Assembly: GCF_026745355.1 (NCBI RefSeq)
Contig: NC_079207.1
Coordinates: forward strand, 8,287,238 to 8,351,237
Length of the DNA: 64,000 nt
Origin: Beta vulgaris subsp. vulgaris
Lineage: Eukaryota > Streptophyta > Magnoliopsida > Caryophyllales > Amaranthaceae
Reading direction: 5' to 3'
Under the pieces are notes generated by a model, which searched no databases, had not been told where the DNA came from, and saw nothing but the letters and a program-made list of their open reading frames with translations. Shown here in pieces: positions 1 through 13,860 of the stretch (position 1 is its first letter; every line of letters starts with the position of its first letter). A program made the translations under genes and the position numbers.

Positions 1-1785
1 CTCGTGNTTTGAGCAAGACTCATAGCAGACTTAAAATACTTTTTAGCCTTATGGAGAGCAGAATGATCCTCTGATTTGGAGAACAATTCATGGTATGTAC
101 GTCCAAGTTGTGTGGTAGCTCTTTGCTGCTCAGCCAGATCATCTGCCTCCTTGGCTAGCTGTAAATGCTCTTTCTGCAACAATGACAAAAGAAAACCAGT
201 TAATTAAGCGTTAGTTACATATAAGAAAAAAAGAAAAGAGCGTAGCCAATTACTCCCTGCGTACTTTTATACTTGCTACAATTTCTAGGAATGGATGTCT
301 CCTTTTACTTACTACATTTCTTTATTTGGTTATCATGACCGACCAAGAAGTACCAATCTTCCCTTTTATTTTTGTCATCTTCCTAGCTATAACCCCCCAA
401 TATTTGTGATTTTCCCACAGTTATTATCTCCACTAGATATTTTCTCCCGTCCTAGATACTTTTGCCCATAACAATATCGCAAGTAATTGAAGACAGAGGG
501 AGTATGATAGAAGAATCGAGCTACGCTATTTTCCGGCATATTACATCTTGCCTACAATATGCAATGACAAAGCATAGATCTTGTGCAAAACAATATGACA
601 TCTCCAAAACGACACTTGCTTCAGCAAAAATAACTACAATTCAATTCTAATAACAAATTGTAAACAACATGGCCTATAACTTCTAATCTCATGAAATCTC
701 CAATTCCCCTTCAATCAACATAATCTCTTGCTTCTACATTCGTTAGTTTTCACTAAAACTAACACTGCTAACAACAATCATTATACAATAAAATGCAATG
801 ACCAAGACTATACTTGTAAAATGCCAATAAACCATATGAATTTACTATTGGAACAAACTACATTTGCTACGAACAAAGAGTTGTTTCTTTCATGGAGCAG
901 GTGCAGACTCATCATATGAAACCAAATCAACAGACAATAGCCTTAAAGCAATTCAGGCAAAAGTATAAGTCCAAATATTACCGATTTGTTAAAAAAGGTC
1001 TCAACTTTTGATTATCTCATACCAGTCGATATCTCTCCAATAGTCTTCCACCTTAATTAAACCCCCTAAACCGGTTGATCGCGACACGTTAAACTCTTCC
1101 ATTTGCTTAAGACAATATAAAAAACCTCTCATTCAAATCCGAAAAAAACAACAATTACCTAAAACTCCCAACCTAGATGGTGCACACGCTTATATGTAGA
1201 GCATGGTGCACATGTATATGACTAACAAGCTAAATGTACATTAATAACAAGCCAAATAAACAGATGTACATGACTATCAAACCAAACCAAATGAACATAT
1301 GTACATCTCTAGTGGTACATGTTCATTGGAATTGGTCTTTGCGTTTATAATCTAGTCCTCCATGTTCATCGTGCGTATGGTTCTTATCCTACGTGTGTGT
1401 ATATATACTAATTTGGGTAAAACTCCCATCATTCTAAAACCCCAAAAAATCACCAACCCACAAATTGAAAGAAAAAAAGTTAACAAAAAGAGAAGAAAAT
1501 CAATCAAAATACCTGAAAATAGAGTGCATTTTCAAAATCTTGTAGGCGCAAATAAAGCTCACCCATAGATTGACAAGCAGGAAGACGATCCTTTTGAAGC
1601 AAATAATCAGAAGAAATCTTATAATCAATCCTTAACCATTTTAGGGCTTGACAATATTCACCTTTATTCTTCAAAATATCCCCAATTACATTTGCCCATC
1701 TCGCTTCTTCTTTTCGATTTCCTACTTCTTGCGCACTCTTATACGCCCTTTTTGCTGCTGTTAGCTCTGCGTCGTTCCTCCCCAT
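1..1785 (-). CDS. TSK: TONSOKU-like (BRU1/MGO3) protein, first two coding exons, cut by window edge
   Basis: Exon 1 runs 1785 to 1513 (91 codons, ending in frame at a GT donor). Exon 2 runs from 173 down to the window edge after a TTGCAG acceptor, so the intron is 174-1512. The protein opens [20 protein letters not shown] and continues with TPR-like helices ([16 protein letters not shown], then [19 protein letters not shown]). This pattern matches what I recall of the plant TONSOKU N-terminus, whose TPR repeats precede leucine-rich repeats. TONSOKU is a nuclear protein that acts in replication-linked DNA repair and chromatin inheritance, reading newly deposited histone H3. Only about 145 residues lie here; the LRR half is outside the window. 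Base 7 is an unresolved N inside exon 2. The start is the first ATG of the open frame, and an E2F-like site lies about 190 bp upstream. Other TPR proteins share the repeat, but the opening residues favour TONSOKU. Confidence 0.82.
1172..1416. repeat. Interspersed repeat, copy A (in TONSOKU intron 1)
   Basis: About 245 bp that recurs at 5176-5402. Both copies share a start near CTAGATG, the phrase GTAGAGCATGGTGCACA, several short phrases on the theme CAAATGAACATATGTACAT, and an end near GTATATATACTAATTTG. Similarity is roughly four bases in five by eye. No terminal inverted repeat or target duplication was found, so the class is unknown. Confidence 0.7.
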
Positions 1786-1970
1786 CTTTAAAATTGATTT
1801 GGGGAAATTAGTTTTAACCTAATTTTTCAGGGTTTTTCTGGGTTTGGAGTTTTAGTGAAGAGATTTTCTGGGTTTTGATGGAAGTTCAATTTTTTCTCAG
1901 GGATTTTGATTTGGGTGATGAACAGCAGCAAGAGATAGAGTGTGGGAAGTGAAAAAAAAATATTCAAACT

Positions 1971-1980
1971 CGCGCCAAAA
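1971..1980 (-). promoter_or_regulatory. E2F-type binding site upstream of the TONSOKU-like gene
   Basis: On the minus strand the sequence reads TTTTGGCGCG, which fits the E2F consensus TTTSSCGS. It lies about 190 bp upstream of the ATG, at the proximal promoter or transcription start. E2F sites mark S-phase and replication genes in plants, which suits a TONSOKU promoter. Function is inferred from the motif and its place only. Confidence 0.6.
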
Positions 1981-2434
1981 TTTGGGTACATGTTGCATAT
2001 CTTAGGGACCCCTCTTTTTGTCTAGCCCACCAAGGCAAACACAATTAACTAGCGGTTTTCATTAAAAAACTAAAAAATCGTATCAAAATATCAAAAAATT
2101 AGTTTAAATGGATAGTTACTGTAACGATAAAACGGGATAGTTACTGTAACGATAGAACGGTATAGTTACCGAATCGATAGAATTAATGGCTAGATAGTAC
2201 GATTACGGTTATGTTTTTTGAGTGAACAATTAACCGAAATACCGAAATATTTTTTTTTCTCTATTTAATTGTTGTGAAACATTTTCAAACATAACATGAA
2301 TTCAAATATTTGCTCCTAAGTTACAACAATTAGAGTAAGTATGTAATTATTTGAAAACTCTAGTATTAAAATATATACTATAATTAGGAAATGAAGTGAA
2401 TTATTAGTGTTGGTTATATTTTTCAATGGATTTA

Positions 2435-2970
2435 GGCTATGTTTAGTTCACCTGAAATTTTCTGATCTGAACTTATCTGATCTGATCTTATTTTTTCTGA
2501 TCTGAACTGATCTGATTTACAAGATCTTATCTTTTAGATTTTTCTCAATATATAAGGAAAAAATATAATCACGTGGGGTCTTGTTTGTTTCGTCTCAATG
2601 AGTACTTTATTAATATTCAATTATTATAATTTTATCTCTATTATATAAGGCAATCCATGGGGGACACCAAAAAATAGAAAAAATGAATAAAAAGGAAAAA
2701 AAATAGAGGATAACTAACTATTTTATTTGAATGAAAAGAGGGGGAAAATAGGATATTTAAACTGAACATTAGTTTTTTGAGAAAACAAAATATAAAAACA
2801 GCTTTTCTACCCAATTAATTTATTTTCTACTTCATTTGTTGTCACACATTATCGCACGCATTGCATGCATGTAAGACTAGTTAATATGTAATGAAAGATA
2901 TTTAATAGTAATAATGATTTTTAAATATAAGCATGATCTGAACTGATAATAAGGTGAACTGAACATAGCC
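2435..2970. mobile_element. Harbinger/Tourist-like MITE with TTA target duplication
   Basis: The terminal inverted repeats are GGCTATGTTTAGTTCACC at the left and, read inward from the right, GGCTATGTTCAGTTCACC. TTA flanks the element on both sides (2432-2434 and 2971-2973), the usual 3-bp Harbinger duplication. Near the left end are short repeats of TCTGATC and TCTGAAC. A Helitron-like insert (2635-2880) sits inside; without it the MITE would be about 290 bp. No coding capacity is seen. Confidence 0.8.
2635..2880 (+). mobile_element. Short non-autonomous Helitron-like element, copy 1
   Basis: It begins TCTCTATTATATAAGG after an A and ends with the imperfect hairpin GCACGCATTGCATGCATG, a short spacer and CTAG, followed by T. 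TC start, 3' hairpin, CTRR end and A/T insertion without duplication are the Helitron hallmarks. It shares its 5' end with the element at 7065-7636. It is only 246 bp and encodes nothing. Confidence 0.7.
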
Positions 2971-3229
2971 TTATTATCCACTTTATAATACATTTTATAT
3001 TATAATATATATAATATTAAAGTATGCACAAAAAAATTAAAAATATATAGTACATTAAGTAAAACATAATACTATAAATTAAATAACGGTTAATGGTTAA
3101 TTGAAAAACCATACCGAAAAAATAGTTAATCGCTTAAGCGGTAACCAGTCTAAACGGTTACGGTTTGCAAAAAGAGCGAACCAAAATGTTATTTCAGGCC
3201 GGTTAACCACCCATGAACTTTCCGTATGT

Positions 3230-3260
3230 CAACAAAAAAAAAAAAAAAAAAAAAAAAAAA
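3230..3260 (+). repeat. Poly(A) run
   Basis: A run of more than 20 A residues between the MITE region and the 3' flank of the UPF0235 gene. I could not tie it to a recognisable retroposon body upstream. Confidence 0.8.
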
Positions 3261-3445
3261 ACCATTAACACTCCTACATTACATGCGTTGTGCTATGACT
3301 GCCATCTATTGGCAGTCAATTCTTGAATTGAAAGAAAATAACTCAAATTGGACTAATCAGTCTGGCACAGAAAGAACTAAGGTAAAATTCTAACAATTCT
3401 ATCCACATAATTGTTGTTGCATCGTACATTCCAACAACAAAGCAA

Positions 3446-3560
3446 GGGATGTAATCATCTACTTTAATTGGTGAAGTTTTGCGAGGGTTGGTTGATACCC
3501 AAGAATCAAGATTGAATTTCGTCTACATCACTATCTTTGTCACATTATAATTTATATACA
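3446..3560 (+). mobile_element. tRNA-derived SINE, degraded copy (family 1)
   Basis: Pol III-like internal boxes are weak (CTTTAATTGGTGAAG, then AGATTGAATTTCG), but the body aligns with the better copy at 5733-5825, sharing TACCCAAGA and TCGTCTACATCACT. It lies just downstream of the UPF0235 gene. Confidence 0.6.
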
Positions 3561-3905
3561 CTAAAATTAATGTAAGGGATAGAAAAGTACTACTTATCTT
3601 ACACGATGGTCTAAAACACATGAATACATGATTATCATATGAAGGGAAGAGGTTTTACAGAAGTGCTATTGAGCAATGCGAATTAAGAATCAGACATTAC
3701 TACCTGCACCTTCACAAAAACTATATTCAGGATCACCAGCCTGTTGTAATAGTAACCGACATCTGAAAACAGCTTCCGAAATGCTAAGGTTTCATAGCCA
3801 CTCAGCACCTTACAGTGCAGGATTATGAGATGCACAAACATGATTTCAACTCCTAACAATTGAAAACACCTCTTATACACATTGATCGTATCGTTCATTC
3901 ATTAG

Positions 3906-6018
<2,113 letters not shown>

Positions 6019-6148
6019 AAATTGCCTTTTGTGTATTTGCCCTCACTGCTTGTTTTGATTTGCTCATACTTCATATTCAATTGCAATGGGAATTGGAATC
6101 TGATCTTCACCAAAACAATGGGCTCCTTGGTTATAGTAGTTTTTTTGG

Positions 6149-6312
6149 GTCATCTATTGGGGTTGGCGTGAGTGGTTAAGAGACTATCGCTTCTTAACTA
6201 AAGTTTTGGGTTCGAGTTTTGGGTTTAGAAAAAAATCCCAACTACGAGAAATGCTCTGACCTTTCTTGTCGAAGAAGGTGGGAAACTCCTCGTAGTATGA
6301 CCAAAACAAATA
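6149..6312 (+). mobile_element. tRNA-derived SINE (family 2)
   Basis: Box A-like TTGGCGTGAGTGGTTAAG and box B-like GGGTTCGAGTTTTGG are correctly spaced, followed by a non-tRNA body ending CTCGTAGTATGACC. It lies about 130 bp upstream of the UPF0235 start. No poly(A) tail or clear duplication was found. Confidence 0.65.
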
Positions 6313-6990
6313 GTAGTTTTTTGTTTTTAGTTTTTTAAAATCGAAAATAAAATATGAAAATTAGAAAAAAAAATATATTTTCATTTTTTTATAATCGGTT
6401 TTTAAAATTGAAAAGTATGACTAATTTTACATAAGTTTCTTTGAATTTTGAACAATGTTGGGAGAGCTATTGGCGGATGGAAACGGCTCCTTATGAACGA
6501 TTTACCCATTAATTAATGTTTTCCCTTCTTGTTCTAAAAAAAAGTATGACTAATTTTAACATTACTATACTTCTTAAGTATATAGTACACTTTTCTATTC
6601 ATAAAACCAATTACTGAAAATTGACGATAATACCGAATAAGCCCTTAGTAACTCATTTAGTTGCACCTTTTTTTCCCTTCTATATAGCTTCTTTTATTTT
6701 AAAATTACGTAAAACACACAAAAGTTCATTTATATAATTATCGTATTAACTAAAGAGCCACGGTTGACTTAGTTATTTGGAAACCTTCTTCTACTCCTGT
6801 AATTAGGAGTGTGCACCATTCCAAGACTCGAAAATAGCTGAGGTATCGAACAAGAAGTTTCAAGTCTGATTACAAGTATAACCTTGTTGGGCACATCCTA
6901 TAGAGAGTCAAATTAGGACATGTGCAAATGAAGTCTTGGTTTAGGTGTAGAAATTTGAGATACTGCATTTATTGCTTTCGAAAAATCCCT
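6313..6990. other. Intergenic AT-rich stretch
   Basis: No open frame, splice pattern, tandem array or inverted terminal repeat that I could support between the SINE and the LINE tail. Confidence 0.5.
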
Positions 6991-6993
6991 CTG

Positions 6994-8830
6994 TTTTTTT
7001 TTTGGTAAACAAAGTAGTTCATTCCTTAAATAATAATCTTGAAGATATTACAATTCGAGATTAATCTCTATTATATAAGGGAAGGAGGGAGCTATGATGT
7101 CCCCGAATGAAGAGACTATTATACCCCCTTTCCCTTTCTAAATTATAAATTCACTTATAAACGAAAGGGGTCTTCAAAGAAAAATATTATAACAATCACT
7201 CACAAGTCAATAAAATCATAGAATTGCATAATTTACATTATACAAATCACTCAAATGAGAAACTTTACAAAACTAAAGAATCACTTACAAATTACAATCA
7301 ATACATTACAACGTCAATACATACTCACAAAAATATTCACAAAAATTTGACTTGAAATAGTGCACTTAATTCAAAAATCAACTAAAGAATTATAATATGA
7401 GAAATCATAAATAAATTCAATAAAATTTCTATTTTGTTCATAGAATTTAACTTTGAAAAGTAAAAAAAAAAGTAAGAAAAGATTGTGATAGAGACTAAAC
7501 CAATCAAATTTTGCTACTAAAAATAAGTATACTTCGTACGTCTAATGTTCAAATTTTGACTCTTACTTATGTCAAACAAAACCGAAGTTTTATCCTGAAA
7601 AAAATCGAAGCATGCATTGCGTGCTAAAAATGCTAGTCGTTCCATATAGTAACTAGGGGGGTTGAGGAAAATCCTAGTTACAACACATTCATCTTCCATG
7701 ACTCTACATGCCTTAGCCATGCTATCTCTCACTTGAATATGCTGTCAGCTACAATACTTAATCTTCGACCTCTTATTGAGCCACGACCGACACGTATTTA
7801 GCATGGTGGAATATAAATCAAAGTGCTCCTTCGTAAGAAGCTCAAATGCATTTTCACAATCAGAGTATATGATAGCCTTGGCCCTTGGGGAGGTTATGAG
7901 TCTCCGCAGAGTATACGGCCTCCAAGATCGCAAGGAGTTCCAATGCAAGAGAATCGTTAGTATATATTCTTTTCACAAACCCCACAGATCACCCCACAAG
8001 CCTTTACCATCCCAGATCACCCCACTGATTCCCACCACCTCAAGTATGCCAACAAAAAAAGCATCAACACGAATCACTAGACAATCCTGAGGATGTGCAA
8101 AACACAAATGGACACATTGCACTGGTACATACTTCCACCGATACGCACTCCCGTTGCCTGAAAGCAGATCACCTGTATAAGTGAAGGCTCTTGGCCATGG
8201 AAAACACAACTATTCCTATCCTCCCGTATCTCATGACATAGGTAAGGGAAGACACTTTTCCAAGGTAACTCTCTAAAGGACTCATTGGATGTCGTTTTTT
8301 CCTGAAGCCAAGTTGTAAAATCCCCACTAGGACCCACATGCACCCCCAAATCTCTCTACTTTGAGCACATTCACGAATAATATGGGAATTGTGCTCGATC
8401 TGGCAATGACACCTAGGACAGGAAGGATCTTGAACCATTTCTCTAATTGCAAAAAGGTGTATGTGAGGTATGCGGTCGTGCCATAACAACCACATAAAGA
8501 ATTTGATTTTGGATTCAAAATGACTCTTCCAGATCCAAGACAAATCCACCTCAACCAAAGGTTGGGGAAGAAGGCAGCATAAGCAGATATGAGCACAAAG
8601 CCATTATGATTCACAAATTTTGATATGAGAAGATCCTCCGAAGAGTTATAAAGAGGTGGGATACTAAGAATACGACTGACAATGCAACTCGGAAGAGTAA
8701 GCGTTAAAGTAGAGAAATCCCATAGTCCTAAGGATACTATAATTTGGACTTCTCTAGCACTTTCCCTTAGGACAGAGGCACTTGGACCCAACTGCGGAAA
8801 GGACCAATCAACAACCAATCATCTAAAAAA
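6994..8830 (-). pseudogene. Decayed, 5'-truncated LINE (zf-RVT and RNase H remnants)
   Basis: Read on the minus strand, broken frames hold a reverse-transcriptase zinc-binding domain (8558 down to about 8340: FFMWLLWHDRIPHIHLF, then CPRCHCQIEHNSHIIREC with its Cys/His ligands). Pieces of an RNase H domain follow (7948 to 7745: IIYSDCENAFELLT). The 3' end is a poly(A), seen as poly(T) at 6993-7003. The 3' sequence ATTACAATTCGAG is shared with the LINE tails at 39883 and 61529. Several frameshifts and stops make it inactive. A Helitron-like element (7065-7636) interrupts its 3' region. The 5' boundary near 8830 is approximate. Confidence 0.8.
7065..7636 (+). mobile_element. Helitron-like element, copy 2, inside a LINE 3' region
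   Basis: It starts TCTCTATTATATAAGG after A, the same start as 2635, and ends with hairpin AGCATGCATTGCGTGCT, spacer AAAAATG and CTAG before T. Removing it rejoins LINE sequence that lines up with the tails at 39883 and 61529. The 572-bp body is AT-rich and non-coding. Confidence 0.75.
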
Positions 8831-9733
8831 TTCCTTCTCTATCTATAAACATTTTAGTGACTTTTTCTTATATAAAAAAACAATAGTAGTGACTTTTACG
8901 CCTTACACAGTTACACGATAACATAAGATGTGAAATTAGATGTTATCAAACCAAAGACCGAAGAATTACAAAATGATTAGTTTGACCTAAGCTTGATCTT
9001 GATGCACTTTGATTATGGAATGTTCTTCAAATTATACCTAAACACTGGACTCTACCAAAAGAAAGATATATATATATATGGATATATCCATCACATTACA
9101 AAGAGAAGCCATTGGTACCTTCAAAGTTCAAACACCCCCTTACCAACAGTAACCTTGCATCAACTTCCGTGGGTGAGCAAGCATATAATCCTACAAAATT
9201 AGGAGGAACATCGGACGACTAACTTACAAGAACGACCAAGCCAATTTCGATTCAAATACACGCATGCCACATACAGATAGAAGATTAGGAGGAACATCAG
9301 ATTGCTCAGACTTATTCAAGTGAGAAGAACACAACCTCTGCTCTTCTTTTATGTCCAGCCTTCAATTTCATCATCCTGATATACACAAGACAGTTTCTGG
9401 AAAACCGCTTCAGATATTTACTTCTATCTTCAACTCTTACATTCAAGGCATCATATAGTTCACTTTTAACAGAAGATAGAACATTTTTGCATCAAAGCCA
9501 CTATCCCAGTTTTCACTTCAGCCTGAAACATTGGAAATCACTTGTGGCTTTGATTATCTACAAAAAATTACAGATTGGTTATCTGCAGGCTTACGCAACC
9601 CCGAACAAGTTTCAGCAAGTATAGGTAACGGAAAGCAGAAGAGAAAGGAATAGCATGGCGAAACAAGGATAAGACTTGGAGACCAACCAAATTAACCTTA
9701 GAGAGAATGTTGAGAATACTTCGATGAGTTAAG
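8831..9733. other. 3' flank of the ATG1t-like gene
   Basis: No gene seen. Part of it is probably 3'UTR of the kinase gene on the minus strand. A short (TA) run lies near 9067. Confidence 0.4.
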
Positions 9734-12700
9734 TCATAGCCTCTCATTTGTTTGCATGAAGAAACAATGGCGGTAAAATTCTTCAAATGACAACCTGTCA
9801 GCTGCAGAAAGGGGGGAAAAGAAAAGACGAAAACACACCAAGGGTCGAATGAATCAGAGCACGAACTCCGATATATGCTACTAATAGACTAGTGCATTCA
9901 GGGATTTGTAAAGCATGACATCATAAAATGCCAACCTGGATTTACACACAACAGCCTAGAACACATGTCGAAGCAGTCTGGATGTATTTTTTGTAGGACA
10001 AGCTGCAAAAAAGGAAGGCCTATAGAAGTCTTGATGTTCTTCAAGAGCTGAAAAGAATATTCAACAGAGTAAGAAAAAAATGCAATAGTTCACAAATTAA
10101 AGCAAAAGAACTAAATTACCTGAACATTAGTCCTGCCGTAGAAAGGGGGATAACCATTTAAAAGTTCAAAAAAGATTGCCCCGATGCTCCACATGTCAAC
10201 CTAGAGAGCAGCATAAAGCTTACACAAGCAATTGCAACTTTTTTGCAATTATCTTGAATTGTATGCAAGAACTTCTTACTTTATAATCATATCTTTGAAA
10301 TCCCAGCATTTCTGGGGCCATATACAATGGTGAGCCGCAAACAGTTTCAGCATAATCCCCCGAATTCAAAAATCTACATATGAAGAACAATAGAAGCATA
10401 AAGAAAAATACTACATATGCACCTTTTACTTTATTAGACATGACCATGCTCAGACAGACATCATCTAGTAAAGCACAAAACTTACTATCCAGAAGCAAGA
10501 AATAGTAATCAGTTTAAAAATAATCGACGTTAGCTGTGTAAATATTTGACTACTTACCTTGAAAGGCCAAAATCAGCAATCTTTAGTACCAAACCACTGT
10601 CAGAACTGGATAATAGAATGTTCTGCAAATCCAATTACAGAACTTACTAACAATTTTCAAAAGCTAAAGCCTTTTATTGTTTTCCCAACTGAGTTAAGTT
10701 TAGATATTCATTAAAAGTTTTCAAGAACAAATTAGATCTTTATGCACGGAAATTCTCATGAAGGTCAGTCGTTTCAGAAGCTTAGATTATCGTAAACTTG
10801 ATGGAAAGCCTCTTCTTTAAATGACAAACGTATTCTTTCCCTTCATGGATCACCTATACTCTTAAAGTGACCTTTTATTTTTTTAGTGATCTCTTTAAAC
10901 AAACCTAAATTAACTCTAATACCTTCATCATTTACATATTATTCATCATCTTAAGTAAAAGAGAAATTTAGGTTTCTAGGCTCAACACTAAAACTATTGT
11001 TATTTCCAATCTTTTACAATTCCACGTTTCCAATTGTTCGGAAATTGCGTTTTAGGTTCCATTAGTTTTTTCCATTTCAGGAGAAAACCTTTATTTCAAA
11101 TCAAAATTTAAAAATTCATTTTACATATCTTTCTTTTCTTTGATTCCAAAACAAAAACGAAATCAATTTCGATCTTATCCATCGAATAATATTTCAATAG
11201 AGCGTGTTTTCTGTGGAAAATAAAACACACCAGTTTTTTTCTCACACCAGCGATGACCAATAGAATGTTTGCAAAATCATATTCTACAACTCTATCACTT
11301 CATAGTGGAGGCATGGCTCTGTCTTAACTCCTAGGGATATTCATGCTCTCTCATAAGTTGATCTAATTTGAATGCAATATTGTGAAATGCCTAAGAAATG
11401 GCAGTTTTTTCATCTTGCACAAATTCACTAGAAGAATAACATCCTTCCACAGCACAATTCATACCACTTTTGCTGCCTCTCCGTACTCTTCACAGAATCT
11501 ACAAGCTCATACTAGCCTACTCTTGATGTACTTGTACAACCAACCAACAGCTGGCAAACGAAATACATTTCTCACAACTCTTTTCAGTTATAAATATAAG
11601 TGCCACCATGTCAACATGTGCAAATTAGGTTTCAAAACCACCATTGAAAAGATATTGGTTCAAACTAATTTGTATTGAAGACCAAGAAACAGGTGGATAC
11701 TCTATCCAATTGAGTATTGACCATGTATAATGAGTGTTTCCAAAAGAGAAGACCCCGGCTATCAACAATTTAGCTTTTAGTCCTGAAACGTATGAAGATC
11801 CAAGCTTTCTCACCACAAACTCACATAACCAATTCAACTTAGCATAATTTTCCAAAGTTCACTGAGACTGCCAACATACCAAACCATGCCACAGACAAAC
11901 CTAGTACATAATTCCACAGCCCTAAGAAACTTCGCAATATACTGTCAGAAAAACCTAATATTCAGTGTTTTAACATTAATCCAACCTCTAGTAGCTCCAA
12001 TCAAATAATTAGCAGTACCTCTGGCTTCAAATCTCGATGGACAATTTGATAGCTTCGCAGTATATTCAAACCAGCCCCTGCAAGTGATCACCAATGAGGT
12101 TTTCTTAACTTAGCTACCAACACAAGTCTACAATAAACGAAATGGACATACATGAATCCTACTTACCTAGTTGACACATAAACTCTCTCGCAATTTGCTC
12201 TTGAACTCTACCACAGCGACAAATATAAGTAGCCAGATCACCTCTATTACAAAACTCAAAAACCAAATAAAAACAACCTTCAACCTGAACAAGGAAAGAT
12301 CAAGTGTTAAAACAGAGAAACATATGCAGAGTGGAGATCCTTCCCAAAACTCAATTTCAAAGACTTCATATGTATCAAACCAAAATGCAATACCTAACAC
12401 TACATCATATCCCCAAATCCAATAACAAACCACAAGGGAAACTCACGGGGTGGAGTGCCACCGCACACGCAACCTCAAACCTAATCAGTCAATACTAGCA
12501 AGAAGCGAGGATGTACATTGAGGCGCGGGGTGTCAGCTTCAAAGAGAACAAAAATTATCTACATTTCCACTGGGCTAATCAAAAGTAAAAATACTAAAAT
12601 AGTTTTGATTGTGGATACTGCACAACCACAAATTTAGTCCCAAAACCAATTGCTGACAGCCGAAACTAAAATTTTGGGTCTACCACTACCAAGAAGCAAC

Positions 12701-13472
12701 CCCCCCCCCCCCCCCACACACACACACAAAGAAATCCTTTACAACCCAGATAGCGTCTATCCAGTAGATAATCCACCCAATAAAGATAGACCGTAGACGG
12801 TAATAATTAGTGGAGTGCAACTCAACAGAATCAATTACTTTTTAGTTGTCTATTCCTAGTAAGTAGTCTACCCAATGGATAGATGTGTCAGTCTCCCTTT
12901 TAAACACCCATAACATTCAGATTGTTGCAACAGAGAACCCTACAAGAATTACAGAACAAATAGAACAATAGTAAATAACAACAATTTAGCAGCACAAAAT
13001 ACCATCATCTAAATACTTTACCCACCTTAAAATTCTCAAAATTTTCTGATAATTCATTAGTCCCACCAATTAATTTCCCCAATTGAGGATGTAACATGTA
13101 AGTAATGATAACATGACATATAAAAATCGAAATGGGCAAAAAAAAAAAAAAAAACATAAAGATACCCAGAAAAATCAATTCTTCAGACAGAAGAAAAATC
13201 AAAGATACACAAACCTGGAAGAAATCAAGAAGACGAATGATGTTAGGATGATTAACAGTGGATAAGAAGTTAATCTCACAATCAAGGGAAGATTTGAGTT
13301 TTGGGGTTAACATAAGAAGGTTGATTTTCTTCAAAACAACATCTGGAGTGTCAGGGTAATTCAGATTATTAGCTCTCCAAACAGTGGATAATGGGTTTTC
13401 ACTGATTTTTTCTCTCAAAATGTAGTCCTTTATCGTTGTCTTGATTTTTGGGGTTGTTTTACATGTATTCAT
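9734..13472 (-). CDS. ATG1T: ATG1t-like Ser/Thr kinase, kinase domain only, eight exons
   Basis: Exons: 13472-13215, 12284-12167, 12077-12019, 10622-10558, 10373-10280, 10200-10120, 10047-9936 and 9801-9734, all with GT-AG junctions that keep the frame. The product is 284 residues and is almost all kinase domain. Visible motifs are VVLKK (Lys48), HRDLKPEN (139-146), DFG (162-164) and the activation-loop run [16 protein letters not shown] with APE at 186-188. [13 protein letters not shown] and [20 protein letters not shown] are typical of the ATG1/ULK family. ATG1 kinases phosphorylate autophagy proteins to start autophagosome formation in the cytosol. The C-terminal ATG13-binding region of canonical ATG1 is absent, as in Arabidopsis ATG1t, hence the name. 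The glycine-rich loop (residues 22-32) has no glycine. The next gene upstream on this strand is ATG13. Catalytic residues are intact, so it may still be active. The third intron (10623-12018) is the largest. Confidence 0.85.
12697..12730 (+). repeat. Poly(C) run followed by (AC)n
   Basis: About 18 C residues followed by a short CA repeat in the first intron of the ATG1t-like gene. Confidence 0.85.
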
Positions 13473-13580
13473 TATCGGATTACAGAAAGAATTACAAAGG
13501 AGTTGTTAATTTGTGAAGAACAAAGTTTTTTAGAGGGTTTTTTTGGGAGGTTTTTCTCTTTAGGTGTTTTCTTAATAAAA

Positions 13581-13860
13581 ATCTAACAATCTCTATTCTC
13601 CTAATATAAAAGATCATATTTTCATCCAAACGACTATGCAACGGAGAAAGTTAAGCCAAATTAGAGAGAACTCACAAATTGGATTGCTTCATAGTTCATA
13701 TGAATTTTTTTTAGTAAGGCCATTTTTATCAAATTTGCAAAGTATCTAGTTCATATACTTGTGTTGGAATTTATGATTTTTTAGGAATTGATTGTAATTT
13801 GTAAGTGTCGCTTGGCTATCTATGAATGAAATCTGTTTTCTTCTCTTGATTAAAAGCTTC
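13581..13860 (+). repeat. Retroposon-like repeat, family R, copy A
   Basis: Shares with 28342-28630 (same strand) and 27598-27886 (opposite strand) the phrases TCTAACAATCTCTATTCTC, CCAAACGACTAT, ATATACTTGTGTTG and TATRAATGAAAT near the 3' end. It fills the space just upstream of the ATG1t-like gene, between it and ATG13. No target duplication was found for this copy. Confidence 0.65.

Noticed and set aside
7776..8090. Plus-strand open frame of 104 residues
   Set aside because: Antisense shadow of the decayed LINE RNase H on the minus strand.
8327..8818. 163-residue minus-strand frame as a possible gene
   Set aside because: It overlaps the LINE zinc-binding region and reads it partly out of frame; no independent protein family is recognisable.
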